A stretch of DNA of 35,994 nt, from positions 1 through 35,994 of the forward strand of contig CAYRCU010000008.1 in the NCBI GenBank assembly GCA_964422865.1, given 5' to 3'. Position 1 is the first letter of the stretch; each line of letters begins with the position of its first letter. This document shows positions 15,950 to 24,115 of the stretch, in pieces. Position numbers and translations under genes: made by a program. The stretch comes from CAYRCU01 sp964422865 (lineage in GTDB: Bacteria; Patescibacteriota; Microgenomatia; UBA8517). The notes beneath the pieces are model-generated. The model saw only the letters and a program-made list of their open reading frames with translations, made no database searches and was not told the DNA's origin.

Positions 15950-17224
15950 ATGAATTACAGCAAATTTGTTTTTTCAAATGGTCTTCGTATGATTGCGGTT
16001 CCTGTGGGCGGTGCTCCAAGTGTGACTATTGCCGTTTGGGTGGGAGTAGGAAGCAGACATGAAGATAGGAGGAAGGCAGGAATTGCACACTTTTTTGAAC
16101 ATATTGTTTTCAAGGGGAGCCGGAAGAGGCCTTCTACTAAGGCTATTAGTGAGGCTGTTGATAGCTTTGGTGGCAGATTTAATGCGAGTACGGGTAAAGA
16201 GATGACAATGTTTTTTATTAAAGCTCCCGTTGACAGGGTGGAAGATGCCTTTGATGTCCTAAGTGATATGGTTATTAACCCTTTGGTGCGTAAAGAAGAT
16301 GTGGAAAAAGAGAAAGGTGTAATAAAGGCAGAGATTGATTCGTATGAAGATTTGCCCATGATACGTGTAGGAGAGATATTTGAAAACCTTGTGTTTGGGG
16401 GGAATAGTTTGGAGAGGGATGTAATTGGAACCAAGGGGACGGTTGAGGTGATTTCCCGTGATGATTTTTTGGAGTATAAAGATAGGTTTTACCGGCCGAA
16501 TAATATGCTTGTGACTGTTGTTGGCGGAGTGAGTACGGTGCGTGGCAGGCAGCTGGCTCGGAAGTCTTTTGGTGAAATAGGGGGGAGAGTTAATAAAAGA
16601 ATTGCTACTTTTTCTTCGAAGCAGAGGAAGCCGAGGCTGAAGCTTGTTTACAAGAAGACTGATCAGACGCATTTTGTGCTGGGGTTTTTGGGGGAGAGAC
16701 ATATGCATAAAGGTTGTTATGCGGAGATGGTTTTGAGATCTATTTTGGGTGGTGGGATGAGCAGTAGAATTTTTTCCGAGGTGAGGGAGAAAAGAGGGCT
16801 TGCGTACAGTGTAAGAACTTATGATGATTACTATTCCGATACGGGGAGTTTTGGCACGTATGCCGGAGTTGAGCCCGGGAATGCGTGTGAGGCTCTCGGT
16901 GTAATTTTGAATGAGTACAGAAAGATGACCAATATGGGAAGCTGCAGGGTCTCAAAAAAAGAGTTTAAGAAAGCTAAGGAATATCTAAAGGGACACTTTG
17001 CGCTTGATATGGAAAATACGGAGACGGTTTCCGGGTACTTTGGATATGATGAGATTATGACGGGGAAGACGAGAAGCGTGAAGGAGTATGTCGATGGGAT
17101 TGACAAGGTGACTTTGGACGAGGCTGTGCAAGTAGCAAAGAGGCTTTTTAGCCCTGAGCGGATGAGTTTGGCTGTGATTGGGCCGCACAAGTCGGAGAGA
17201 GAATTTGAAAAAATTGTATTGTAG
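15950..17224 (+). CDS. M16 family zinc peptidase (pitrilysin/processing-peptidase type)
   Basis: The 424-residue product (counted from ATG 15950) is one M16 unit with N- and C-terminal halves. The inverted zinc motif HxxEH is H47-F-F-E50-H51 (AHFFEHIVFKGS) and the distal Glu is about E128 (KGVIKAEIDSYED), matching the ~76-residue spacing of the family. The C-terminal half has the usual block VREKRGLAYSVRTYDDYYSD. It lacks a signal peptide, so it is probably cytosolic and degrades or processes peptides. An in-frame start at 15914 is less likely because the family starts just before the FSNGLRMIAVP strand. It is 21 bp upstream of ndk. Confidence 0.94.
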   Translation: MNYSKFVFSNGLRMIAVPVGGAPSVTIAVWVGVGSRHEDRRKAGIAHFFEHIVFKGSRKRPSTKAISEAVDSFGGRFNASTGKEMTMFFIKAPVDRVEDAFDVLSDMVINPLVRKEDVEKEKGVIKAEIDSYEDLPMIRVGEIFENLVFGGNSLERDVIGTKGTVEVISRDDFLEYKDRFYRPNNMLVTVVGGVSTVRGRQLARKSFGEIGGRVNKRIATFSSKQRKPRLKLVYKKTDQTHFVLGFLGERHMHKGCYAEMVLRSILGGGMSSRIFSEVREKRGLAYSVRTYDDYYSDTGSFGTYAGVEPGNACEALGVILNEYRKMTNMGSCRVSKKEFKKAKEYLKGHFALDMENTETVSGYFGYDEIMTGKTRSVKEYVDGIDKVTLDEAVQVAKRLFSPERMSLAVIGPHKSEREFEKIVL

Positions 17225-17245
17225 AGTTATATTTGTGACAGAAGA

Positions 17246-17815
17246 ATGAGGAAGCAGGAGAAATTTATTAAAAAGACTGTGGTTTTGATTAAACCTGATG
17301 GTGTGCAGCGCAGGCTTGTTGGTGAGATACTGGCGAGATTTGAGAAAATAGGTTTTAAAATATTAGCCATGAAGATGATTTGGGTAAACAAGGGCCACGT
17401 TGCAAAACATTACAAAAATGAAAGAGAGTATTTGACAGGGATTGGCAAGAGAACACTTGCGGATTATGAGAAGTTTGGCTTTGATGCTAATGAGTCTTTG
17501 GGGACAAAGGATCCTTATAAGATCGGTCAGAAGGTGAGGCATTGGAATATGGAGGCTTTGAGTGAGAGTCCGCTTGTTGCGATTTTGTTTGAAGGAATAA
17601 ATGCTATTGAGATTGCCCGTAAAATGGTTGGCTCTACAAATGTGACAGAGGCTGCTCCGGGGAGTATTAGGGGGGATTATTCGGCCGATACTCCGGTTTT
17701 GGCGACGCTTCAGAACAGGCCGATTCGAACGATAGTGCATGCTTCCGGAAATGAGGAGGAAGCGGAGTTTGAGAGGAAGCTTTGGTTTAAGGAAGAGGAG
17801 ATATATGAGTATTAG
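17246..17815 (+). CDS. ndk: Nucleoside diphosphate kinase, long form with internal insert
   Basis: NDP kinase balances nucleoside triphosphate pools by a phospho-histidine mechanism. Family motifs are VVLIKPDGVQRRLVGEIL (12-29), FEGINAIEIARKMVGSTN (115-132), EAAPGSIRGDYS (135-146) and the active-site region NRPIRTIVHAS with H165. At 189 residues it is longer than the usual 130-150; the extra ~40 residues (about 60-100, GIGKRTLADYEKFGFDANES onward) lie where the Kpn-loop region would be approached. An insert of this kind is, as I recall, found in other CPR NDP kinases. The last 61 bp are repeated almost exactly at 18247-18307. Confidence 0.95.
   Translation: MRKQEKFIKKTVVLIKPDGVQRRLVGEILARFEKIGFKILAMKMIWVNKGHVAKHYKNEREYLTGIGKRTLADYEKFGFDANESLGTKDPYKIGQKVRHWNMEALSESPLVAILFEGINAIEIARKMVGSTNVTEAAPGSIRGDYSADTPVLATLQNRPIRTIVHASGNEEEAEFERKLWFKEEEIYEY
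17753..17813 (+). repeat. 61-bp direct repeat, copy 1 (3' end of ndk)
   Basis: This segment and 18247-18307 are identical at 60 of 61 positions; the only difference is A at 17761 against G at 18255. The copies are 494 bp apart and flank the gene at 17835-18242. This copy encodes the C-terminal tail of NDP kinase. Confidence 0.95.
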
Positions 17816-17834
17816 TTTGATTTTGGTATAAAAG

Positions 17835-18242
17835 ATGTTTGGTTGGTTTAAAAAGAAGCGTTTTGTTTTTTTACTGTTGGCCGTTTTTTTTGTTTCGATA
17901 TATTTGTTGGTGTGGACTAGTCAGAATTATGTGAGAGAGGGTCCTCTTTGGCCTCCTCCTTTAAATGATCGTGATGCTGTGTATGAAATAGATTGTAGTG
18001 GGGGATTGTATCGGTTGGTTTACGAAAAGGAAGATGATAACAGAGGTAATCTGGCGGCTACTTCGACTTATATAGCCTCTTCTCCGAATGATTTGGAGGA
18101 GTTTTGTAATAAGCAGGTAGAGGTTTATGCGAAGGCAAGAAAATTGATGGGTAAACCTTTGTGTACCAGGAGTACTGACCTTCGGTGGTGCGAGAACCTG
18201 AAGACTCCGGTGGTGGATATTTTGGATATTCGAGCTCGGTAA
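17835..18242 (+). CDS. Small membrane-anchored protein of unknown function
   Basis: The 135-residue product begins with a short basic stretch (MFGWFKKKR) and one membrane helix (about 10-28), followed by an outer domain with four cysteines (DCSGG, EEFCNK, KPLCTRS, LRWCEN). These could make two disulfides. I do not recognise the family. It starts 19 bp after ndk and its stop is directly followed by the second copy of the ndk tail, so the gene sits exactly between two 61-bp direct repeats. That suggests it arrived, or was separated from its old neighbour, by a duplication or recombination event. Confidence 0.7.
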   Translation: MFGWFKKKRFVFLLLAVFFVSIYLLVWTSQNYVREGPLWPPPLNDRDAVYEIDCSGGLYRLVYEKEDDNRGNLAATSTYIASSPNDLEEFCNKQVEVYAKARKLMGKPLCTRSTDLRWCENLKTPVVDILDIRAR

Positions 18243-18243
18243 A

Positions 18244-18309
18244 ATGGAGGAGGAGGCGGAGTTTGAGAGGAAGCTTTGGTTTAAGGAAGAGGAGATATAT
18301 GAGTATTGA
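18244..18309 (+). pseudogene. Duplicated ndk tail forming a 21-codon remnant ORF
   Basis: ATG at 18244 opens a 21-residue frame MEEEAEFERKLWFKEEEIYE-Y ending in TGA at 18307-18309. Residues 2-21 equal the last 20 residues of NDP kinase. The DNA match (18247-18307) is 60 of 61 bases. It lacks the active site and is best read as a duplicated fragment, although it is still open and could be translated as a coupling peptide after the preceding stop. Confidence 0.85.
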
Positions 18310-18339
18310 CAGGGGTTGTAATTCGAAGGACAATAAATT

Positions 18340-18846
18340 GTGCTGCCTGCTCTTAGGTCTAAGTTGACGATTGTATTTCTTCTTTCTGTTGTGATTGTCG
18401 CCGCTTTTTTTGCGATTATGGTTTATTACGGGAGCAGTGGGGACAATCGGATTTTCCCGGTACAGGAACAAGCGGGTGTTGTTGAAGTGCAGGGGGAACT
18501 TGTACCTGATCTTCCGAAAACGCCTCAATACCCCGAAGCTTTGGTGGTTCGCTCGCGAAGTAAAGCGGAAGAGGAGGGTGAGAAAAGCTATCAGGTTTCA
18601 TATAAGGTGGAGGGAACGGTTCCCGATGTTATGTCTTGGTATTTGAATAGTCTTGGTAAAGAAGGGGTTAGATTTGAGGTTTTTCCTTCCGATGTTAAGG
18701 ATCCTGAGATTCAGTTTGCTTCGGGCAGGGATTCTTTTGACAGGTTAGTTCACTTGTCGGTTGTGAATGATGAGGACGGGTTTGTTAATGTGGTTATTGA
18801 TTATGTTCCCGCCTCGGTTTATAGCGAGGATGACGTTAATTTATGA
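18340..18846 (+). CDS. Membrane-anchored protein of unknown function upstream of dockerin enzyme
   Basis: The 168-residue product starts at GTG 18340, supported by GAAGGA at 18325-18330 with 9-bp spacing. An N-terminal membrane helix (about 8-29) is followed by a Pro-rich strand (PDLPKTPQYPEALVV) and an alpha/beta outer domain (YQVSYKVEGTVPDVMSWYLN; DRLVHLSVVNDEDGFVNVVI). This layout is reminiscent of small cell-envelope domains that begin with a helix-facing beta sheet, but no family is recognised. Its stop overlaps the next start (ATGA at 18843-18846), so it is translationally coupled to the dockerin enzyme and may assist its export or display. Confidence 0.75.
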   Translation: MLPALRSKLTIVFLLSVVIVAAFFAIMVYYGSSGDNRIFPVQEQAGVVEVQGELVPDLPKTPQYPEALVVRSRSKAEEEGEKSYQVSYKVEGTVPDVMSWYLNSLGKEGVRFEVFPSDVKDPEIQFASGRDSFDRLVHLSVVNDEDGFVNVVIDYVPASVYSEDDVNL

Positions 18847-21800
18847 AAAAATATTTTGTTAGTATAGTATTTGCCTTCGCGATTTTTCTTGGCTCATCCG
18901 GCCAGGTGCTGGCTCAGGCATCTTTTCGTTTTGTTTCATGGGCTGACACAAGGCCTCATTTGGCTGAGTTTAGGGAACTATCCAATTTTGCGCTGACACT
19001 AAATCCCGACTTTACTATTTACCCCGGGGATCTTGTTGACAGTGTCAGCAAACTAAGTCTTACCCGATGGTGGGAAGCTTTGGACGGGGGCAAGGGTAAT
19101 GGTATGGCTGAGATTACCTTTCCGGTTCGCGGTAATCATGATGCCGGGAGCACCTCGACTTATGTGAGCTTTTTTGATATTCGCGGTGTGGCGAACAGGA
19201 TTGGTGCCGTTAATTACGCGGAGTTAAACACTGATTTAACTTACTCTTTTGATTATAAAAATGCCATGTTTATCGGTGTTGATGTGCTTGGCGACGGGGA
19301 TCGCATTACCAATGCACAGGTGGCCTGGATTGACCGCCAGCTTACGGCTGCCGAAAGCAGGGGACTAACACACGCTTTTATCTTTTTCCATGGGCCTATT
19401 TATTATGTTGCAAACCACGCTTCCAGCGTTCCCACTAAGCTTATTGAGGTTATTAACAACCATCCGATTGTTTCCGCTACTTTCCATGGCCATGAGCACC
19501 TGACCGCTTATGTTCATATGGATAGTTCCCGTGCTCCTAAGTTGACCCATGAGTTTGAGCAATTTGTTACAGGTGCGGCTGGAATGGCGGGCAAGCATGA
19601 CTGCAGAGCTTCGAGAGAGGTTGATTACTGTCTGTCTGATAATAGTTTTGCGCTGGTTGACGTTTCGGGTAATGATTTTACGGTTTCCGTGTATCGGATC
19701 GGAAAAACATCGCCTGAGAAGGTTTGGAATTTTAGTAAGAGCAGTTCTGCTCCAACAACCTCTCCGGGTTACCCGACCGGTACTGTCGGTGTCAAGCCAA
19801 CTGTTGAGACGGATGCAGTTTCTTCCACTGCGGGGGACAGGGCAGATGATCCTGCGATTTGGCTTCATCCCACAGATCCCGGTTTAAGCTTGATAATAGG
19901 AACGAATAAGGATAAGACTGGCCGCGGAGGGCTTGAGGTCTATGATCTTAGGGGGAGGAGGCTTCAGTATTTGGCTGACGGGCAGATGAACAATGTTGAT
20001 GTAAGATATGACTTTTCCCTTGGTGGTGAGAAAGTGGATTTGGTTTGTGCGACCAATCGCTCATCTCAGTCTATTGATTGTTATCGGGTTAATGTTGACC
20101 AAAGGAGGCTGGAGTCGGTGGGTAGAATTTCCACTTCAGGCAGGAAGAGTGAGATTTATGGATTTTGTATGTACCGGAGCCCACGGACGGACCGCTTTTA
20201 CGCTATTTCAAATGACAAGAGCGGAAGAGTGCAGCAGTATGAGGTTGTAAGTTCCGGGGGCCGAGTAAAGGGTAATCTCGTGCGCACTTTTGATGTTGGT
20301 TCTCAAACGGAGGGTTGTGTTGCTGATGATGAGTTGGGTTATTTGTATGTTGGAGAAGAGAACAGGGCGCTTTGGAAATATTCGGCTGAGCCAACGGGGG
20401 GCTCGGGTCGCACTAGAGTGGATTCGACAAGCGGCCATCTTAAAGCTGATATTGAGGGGGTTACATTGTACTATGCCGATGGAGGTATGGGCTATTTGAT
20501 AGCTTCAAGCCAGGGAAGCAGTACTTTTGATGTTTACAGGCGAGAGGGGAATAATGATTATATTGGTGAATTTAGAGTTGTTTCGAATGGATCTATTGAT
20601 TCCACTTCAAGCTCTGACGGAATTGATGTGATGAGTGCGCCCTTGGGCTCTTCTTTTTCTCAAGGGCTTTTTGTGACTCATGACGGCAATAATTCGGGGG
20701 AGAGCTCATCAAATTATAAACTGGTCCCCTGGCAGAATATTGCGAGTGGACTTTATCTGTCGATTGATACCGGTTGGAACCCGCGTGGAGGAAGCACGGT
20801 TTCCCCGGTATTGACGCCGGAGCCGACATTTGTACCGAGCACAAGTGCAACTCCGGTGTCTGCAACTTCGGTACCCGCAACTTTGGCTCCCACCGCTTTG
20901 CCGACGCTTCCTCAAGATGCTGACACTGTGAGCCTTGTGCCCTTAGCGGATGTTTACGTGAGAAATGATCAGCCGGACAGAAATATGGGTGATCACGAGA
21001 AGTTGGGTGTGCGTGTGACTCCGTTTATCGGCATGAGCTACTTTAAGTTTGATTTGAGTGCATTTTCAGGCAGGCAGATTGCCTCGGCCAGGCTGAGATT
21101 GAATGTAACCAACACGTCGAGGCATACTCAATATTTGCGTTACACTGATGCCAATTGGTCGGAAGGAAAAATTACTTATAATAACCGTCCGCAGCTTTCG
21201 TCGGATTCGTTTGCTACGCTGAATTCAGGTGAAAAGACGGGGTATGTTGAGGTTGATGTGACTCAGGCGGTACTTTCGAACTTGGGTGGAACTTTTTCTT
21301 TTGCAATTGATACCCAAGGCTCGGACGGGGTGGACTTTAGCTCAAAAGAAACAGGTTCGCCTCCGGTGCTTGTTATTCAGTACACGACGGTTTCTGCGGC
21401 TCCTGAGAGCTTTTATCCGGGTGATGCCAATGGAGACGGCAGGGTGGATAATGATGATTATGATACTTGGTATGATAATTATTTGAAGCTTACGGATAAG
21501 GGTTCTTTGGAGGGTGACTTTAATGGTGACGGAAGGGTTAGCGGGATTGATTATTCTGTTTGGCTTTCCAACTACGGTTTTGCTCCTTCTCCTTCTCCGA
21601 CTTCGACTCCAACTTCAGTTCCAACTCCGATTCCGACTCCTACTCCCATTACTGCTACACCTTTGCCGACTCCGGTTGCCACGCCTTTGCCGACTCCGAC
21701 TGTTGTTCCGTCCACTCCTTTCCCCACTTTTATCCCGTCTGCCGTGAAGGGTGTGTGGACATCTCCGACCGAGCTTGCAAAGAAACCCATGAGTGGGGAT

Positions 21801-22715
21801 GCTTGGAGGGTGGTCAAGGCTGCTGCCGACGGGTTATCTACTAATCCAAGTCCTGATTTGGATGATCAAAATGACAATACTAATGTAGATGTTTTGGCGG
21901 CTGCCATAGTTTATGCCAGAACGGGGAACAGTGTGTATCGGAATAAAGTTATTAACGCTTTAAGGAAAATTGAGAACTTTGTCCCCAATGGCAGGACCCT
22001 GGCTTGGGCAAGGGAAACCGGAGCATATGCTGTCTCTGCCGACCTGATTGGCTATCATACCCCAGCCTTTGAGGCTAAAATGAGGCAAATGGCAGAGGGG
22101 TATAAAGGCAGCCAGACCAAAAAGACGCTTTTGGGGATGTTTATGATGAGGCCAAACAATTGGGGAGCACATGGTTTTGGTTCGCTGACCGCAATTTACA
22201 GCTATTTGGGCGACACTGCTAAACTGCGTGAGGTTCGGGATTACTTTGTACGGACAGTAAAGGGGGAAAAGCTGCAGCAAAAATACGGGAGTTTGAGCTG
22301 GCAGTGGGATGAGAGCAGGCCCCGGTGGATTAACCCTAAAGGGGCTACCAAGAATTGCGGTGGGACCGTGAATATTGACGGAATTATTCCGGATGATATG
22401 AGAAGGGGCGGGGGATGCAAGGTTAACCCCACATATACTGGTTATGCTTGGGAGGGTTTGCAGGGAATGGTTATGGGAGCCAGAATTTTGGATAGAGCGG
22501 GGATGTCAATTCGCAATGAGGATGACTCAGCGATTTGCCGAGCCGTTTCTGCGCTTCAGGACGGACGCTTTGGCAGCAATTGGAGGGCTAAGGGGGATGA
22601 TCCATGGCAGCTTGTTTTTTGGGATGATATCTGCGGTCGAAACTGGTCTAGCTCATATGGGAGCTCAAAATGGGGTGCCGGTAAGAATGTGGGTTGGGGT
22701 TATGTAATACAATAA
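18843..22715 (+). CDS. Secreted multidomain dockerin enzyme: metallophosphoesterase + beta-propeller phytase + alginate-lyase-like
   Basis: Signal peptide 1-25 (ends LAQA). Residues ~27-300: calcineurin-like metallophosphoesterase with D35, GDLVD (62-66), GNHD (97-100), H183 and GHEH (216-219). Residues ~318-645: beta-propeller phytase, recognised by GDRADDPAIW, QMNNVDVRYDF, GSQTEGCVADDELGYLYVGE, DIEGVTLYY and SSSDGIDVM, close to the Bacillus family. A Thr/Pro linker is followed at ~695-848 by a CBM96/DNRLRE-like beta domain (ADVYVRNDQP). Residues 856-912: type I dockerin with two calcium loops, D861-N863-D865-D869-D872 and D892-N894-D896-S900-D903. A second Pro/Thr linker leads to an alginate-lyase-like helical domain (~970-1290; NNWG at 1105-1108). 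The expected role is release of phosphate from phytate or phosphorylated glycans outside the cell. The cohesin gene follows 4 bp downstream. Confidence 0.92.
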   Translation: MKKYFVSIVFAFAIFLGSSGQVLAQASFRFVSWADTRPHLAEFRELSNFALTLNPDFTIYPGDLVDSVSKLSLTRWWEALDGGKGNGMAEITFPVRGNHDAGSTSTYVSFFDIRGVANRIGAVNYAELNTDLTYSFDYKNAMFIGVDVLGDGDRITNAQVAWIDRQLTAAESRGLTHAFIFFHGPIYYVANHASSVPTKLIEVINNHPIVSATFHGHEHLTAYVHMDSSRAPKLTHEFEQFVTGAAGMAGKHDCRASREVDYCLSDNSFALVDVSGNDFTVSVYRIGKTSPEKVWNFSKSSSAPTTSPGYPTGTVGVKPTVETDAVSSTAGDRADDPAIWLHPTDPGLSLIIGTNKDKTGRGGLEVYDLRGRRLQYLADGQMNNVDVRYDFSLGGEKVDLVCATNRSSQSIDCYRVNVDQRRLESVGRISTSGRKSEIYGFCMYRSPRTDRFYAISNDKSGRVQQYEVVSSGGRVKGNLVRTFDVGSQTEGCVADDELGYLYVGEENRALWKYSAEPTGGSGRTRVDSTSGHLKADIEGVTLYYADGGMGYLIASSQGSSTFDVYRREGNNDYIGEFRVVSNGSIDSTSSSDGIDVMSAPLGSSFSQGLFVTHDGNNSGESSSNYKLVPWQNIASGLYLSIDTGWNPRGGSTVSPVLTPEPTFVPSTSATPVSATSVPATLAPTALPTLPQDADTVSLVPLADVYVRNDQPDRNMGDHEKLGVRVTPFIGMSYFKFDLSAFSGRQIASARLRLNVTNTSRHTQYLRYTDANWSEGKITYNNRPQLSSDSFATLNSGEKTGYVEVDVTQAVLSNLGGTFSFAIDTQGSDGVDFSSKETGSPPVLVIQYTTVSAAPESFYPGDANGDGRVDNDDYDTWYDNYLKLTDKGSLEGDFNGDGRVSGIDYSVWLSNYGFAPSPSPTSTPTSVPTPIPTPTPITATPLPTPVATPLPTPTVVPSTPFPTFIPSAVKGVWTSPTELAKKPMSGDAWRVVKAAADGLSTNPSPDLDDQNDNTNVDVLAAAIVYARTGNSVYRNKVINALRKIENFVPNGRTLAWARETGAYAVSADLIGYHTPAFEAKMRQMAEGYKGSQTKKTLLGMFMMRPNNWGAHGFGSLTAIYSYLGDTAKLREVRDYFVRTVKGEKLQQKYGSLSWQWDESRPRWINPKGATKNCGGTVNIDGIIPDDMRRGGGCKVNPTYTGYAWEGLQGMVMGARILDRAGMSIRNEDDSAICRAVSALQDGRFGSNWRAKGDDPWQLVFWDDICGRNWSSSYGSSKWGAGKNVGWGYVIQ

Positions 22716-22719
22716 TAAA

Positions 22720-24054
22720 ATGGGAGTTAAAAATATAAGAAGGGCGAGGCGAGTGTTATCCATAGCATTTTTGGTGTTTGCTGTTCTGGGTGTTTTTGCT
22801 ACAGCAATTTTGGCAGTAAAGGGAGTAAATTGGAGATTGTTTGCCGGTGGAAACAAAGCCAAGGTAGTTTTTCGCTCAACCAAAGGTACAGCCTCGCCGG
22901 GGGATACTTTTGAGACGTTTGTCTTGGTGGATCCCACAGGTTCACAGCTTATTTTCTCTCACATGGAGATTGCTTTTGACCCTGCAACCTTGAAACTTAA
23001 GAGTGTGAGTGAACCCAATAACCTGACGAGGGTTATAAAGACATCTTCTGTTTCTGATGCCAATAGAGCCGGTAAGGTAACTTTGGCTTATGCTCTTGAG
23101 CCCGGTTCCGCTCCTCCTCAGGGGGCTTTTGATTTGGTGGTTTTAAAGTTTGAGGTTTTAGGTACGGCGGTACCCGGCAGTTCTACAAGTATTTCTTTGT
23201 TGGGCGAGAATGTTGAGCTGGTTGAGCTTTCCGGGAAGGTGTTTGAAGTTGCTTATACTCCTTCGGATATTTCCATAGGAGGAAGCGGAGATGCTCCAGC
23301 TCCACCAGATGTACCGGAGGCAACGCCGACTTCGGATGATGATGACGACGATGATGATGAAAGTGAGGTTGGCCCCGGGCAGGCGCAGGTGAGTATTGAA
23401 AATGTGGGGCAGGTGGGAGGCATGAGTTATGAGGGTAAGGTTAGTGAAGTTAAGACGGAATCTAAGGTGAGGGCGGGTGAGGATTTGCTATATGTTGCTG
23501 TTGTGTCAACAAAGCCAAACAGGGTGGTAAAGAAAATGGAGGGTCTTAACTTAAATTGGACAAAGGCGGGAGAGCAGTGCGGCGGCAGGGGGGTGACGAG
23601 GACAGAGGTTTGGTGGGCATACGGCTCTCCTTCGGAGGATGGATATGTGGGGGCGGAGCTTGACAGCAAAAAATTGAAGGCTGTTGTGATAAGCGTTTTG
23701 AGCTACAGGGGCACAAATCCCAATAATCCTATTGGGAAAGTTGTTACGAGAAACAGCAACGGTGTTTCTGATACTAAATGTAGGAGAGGCAGGGATAGTG
23801 AAACATACAGCCTGGGGATTGATCTTACGGCTTCTGGGATGATTCTGTCGGCTGTATCAACCAGGCATTACACGCACACCCCTTTGAATGGATTTACGGA
23901 GATAGTTGAGATTAAGACAACAAGAGGTGGCGGGGAGGATGCGGGTGTTGCTGTTATGCAGAAGGCAGTGGAGCCGGGACATTATGAAGCGGCTGGAGTG
24001 TTCCAGAAATCTTCTGATTATGCAGTAGTTGTTATTGAACTGCTTGGACTGTGA
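22720..24054 (+). CDS. Membrane-anchored cohesin protein (scaffoldin-like)
   Basis: The 444-residue product has an N-terminal basic stretch and uncleaved-looking membrane helix (about 12-33). A cohesin domain follows at about 48-186 (ASPGDTFETFVLVDPTG; HMEIAFDPATLKLKSV; GAFDLVVLKFEVL), of the type that binds dockerins. A linker holds eight consecutive Asp (206-213). A second beta-sandwich domain (about 221-444) has the pattern LYVAVVSTKP...VVISVLSYRG seen in assorted surface and phage-type proteins; its role is unknown. With only 4 bp between the genes, it is almost certainly co-expressed with the dockerin enzyme and would hold it at the cell surface. No sortase motif is present; the membrane helix is the anchor. 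Its TGA stop lies within the first unit of the heptamer array. Confidence 0.88.
   Translation: MGVKNIRRARRVLSIAFLVFAVLGVFATAILAVKGVNWRLFAGGNKAKVVFRSTKGTASPGDTFETFVLVDPTGSQLIFSHMEIAFDPATLKLKSVSEPNNLTRVIKTSSVSDANRAGKVTLAYALEPGSAPPQGAFDLVVLKFEVLGTAVPGSSTSISLLGENVELVELSGKVFEVAYTPSDISIGGSGDAPAPPDVPEATPTSDDDDDDDDESEVGPGQAQVSIENVGQVGGMSYEGKVSEVKTESKVRAGEDLLYVAVVSTKPNRVVKKMEGLNLNWTKAGEQCGGRGVTRTEVWWAYGSPSEDGYVGAELDSKKLKAVVISVLSYRGTNPNNPIGKVVTRNSNGVSDTKCRRGRDSETYSLGIDLTASGMILSAVSTRHYTHTPLNGFTEIVEIKTTRGGGEDAGVAVMQKAVEPGHYEAAGVFQKSSDYAVVVIELLGL
23335..23358 (+). repeat. Eight-codon Asp (GAT/GAC) tract
   Basis: Eight consecutive GAT/GAC codons encode Asp 206-213 in the linker after the cohesin domain. 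Such a triplet tract can change length by slippage without breaking the frame and may bind calcium. Confidence 0.8.
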
Positions 24055-24115
24055 ATTATGAATTATGAATTATGAATTACGAATTACGAATTATGAATTA
24101 TGAATTAGGAATTAA
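24053..24115. repeat. Heptamer array, nine units of GAATTAT type
   Basis: Nine consecutive 7-bp units: GAATTAT x3, GAATTAC x2, GAATTAT x2, GAATTAG, GAATTAA. The stop codon of the cohesin gene (24052-24054) overlaps the first unit, and the stop of the four-helix-bundle gene on the other strand (24114-24112) overlaps the last. Confidence 0.97.

Noticed and set aside
17827..17832. TATAAA just before the gene at 17835 as a promoter
   Set aside because: It ends 2 bp before the ATG, so transcription would begin inside the gene, and no -35 box is seen.
21572..21817. Gly/Val-rich minus-strand frame
   Set aside because: It is the complement of the Pro/Thr linker of the dockerin enzyme; low-complexity coding on the other strand explains it.
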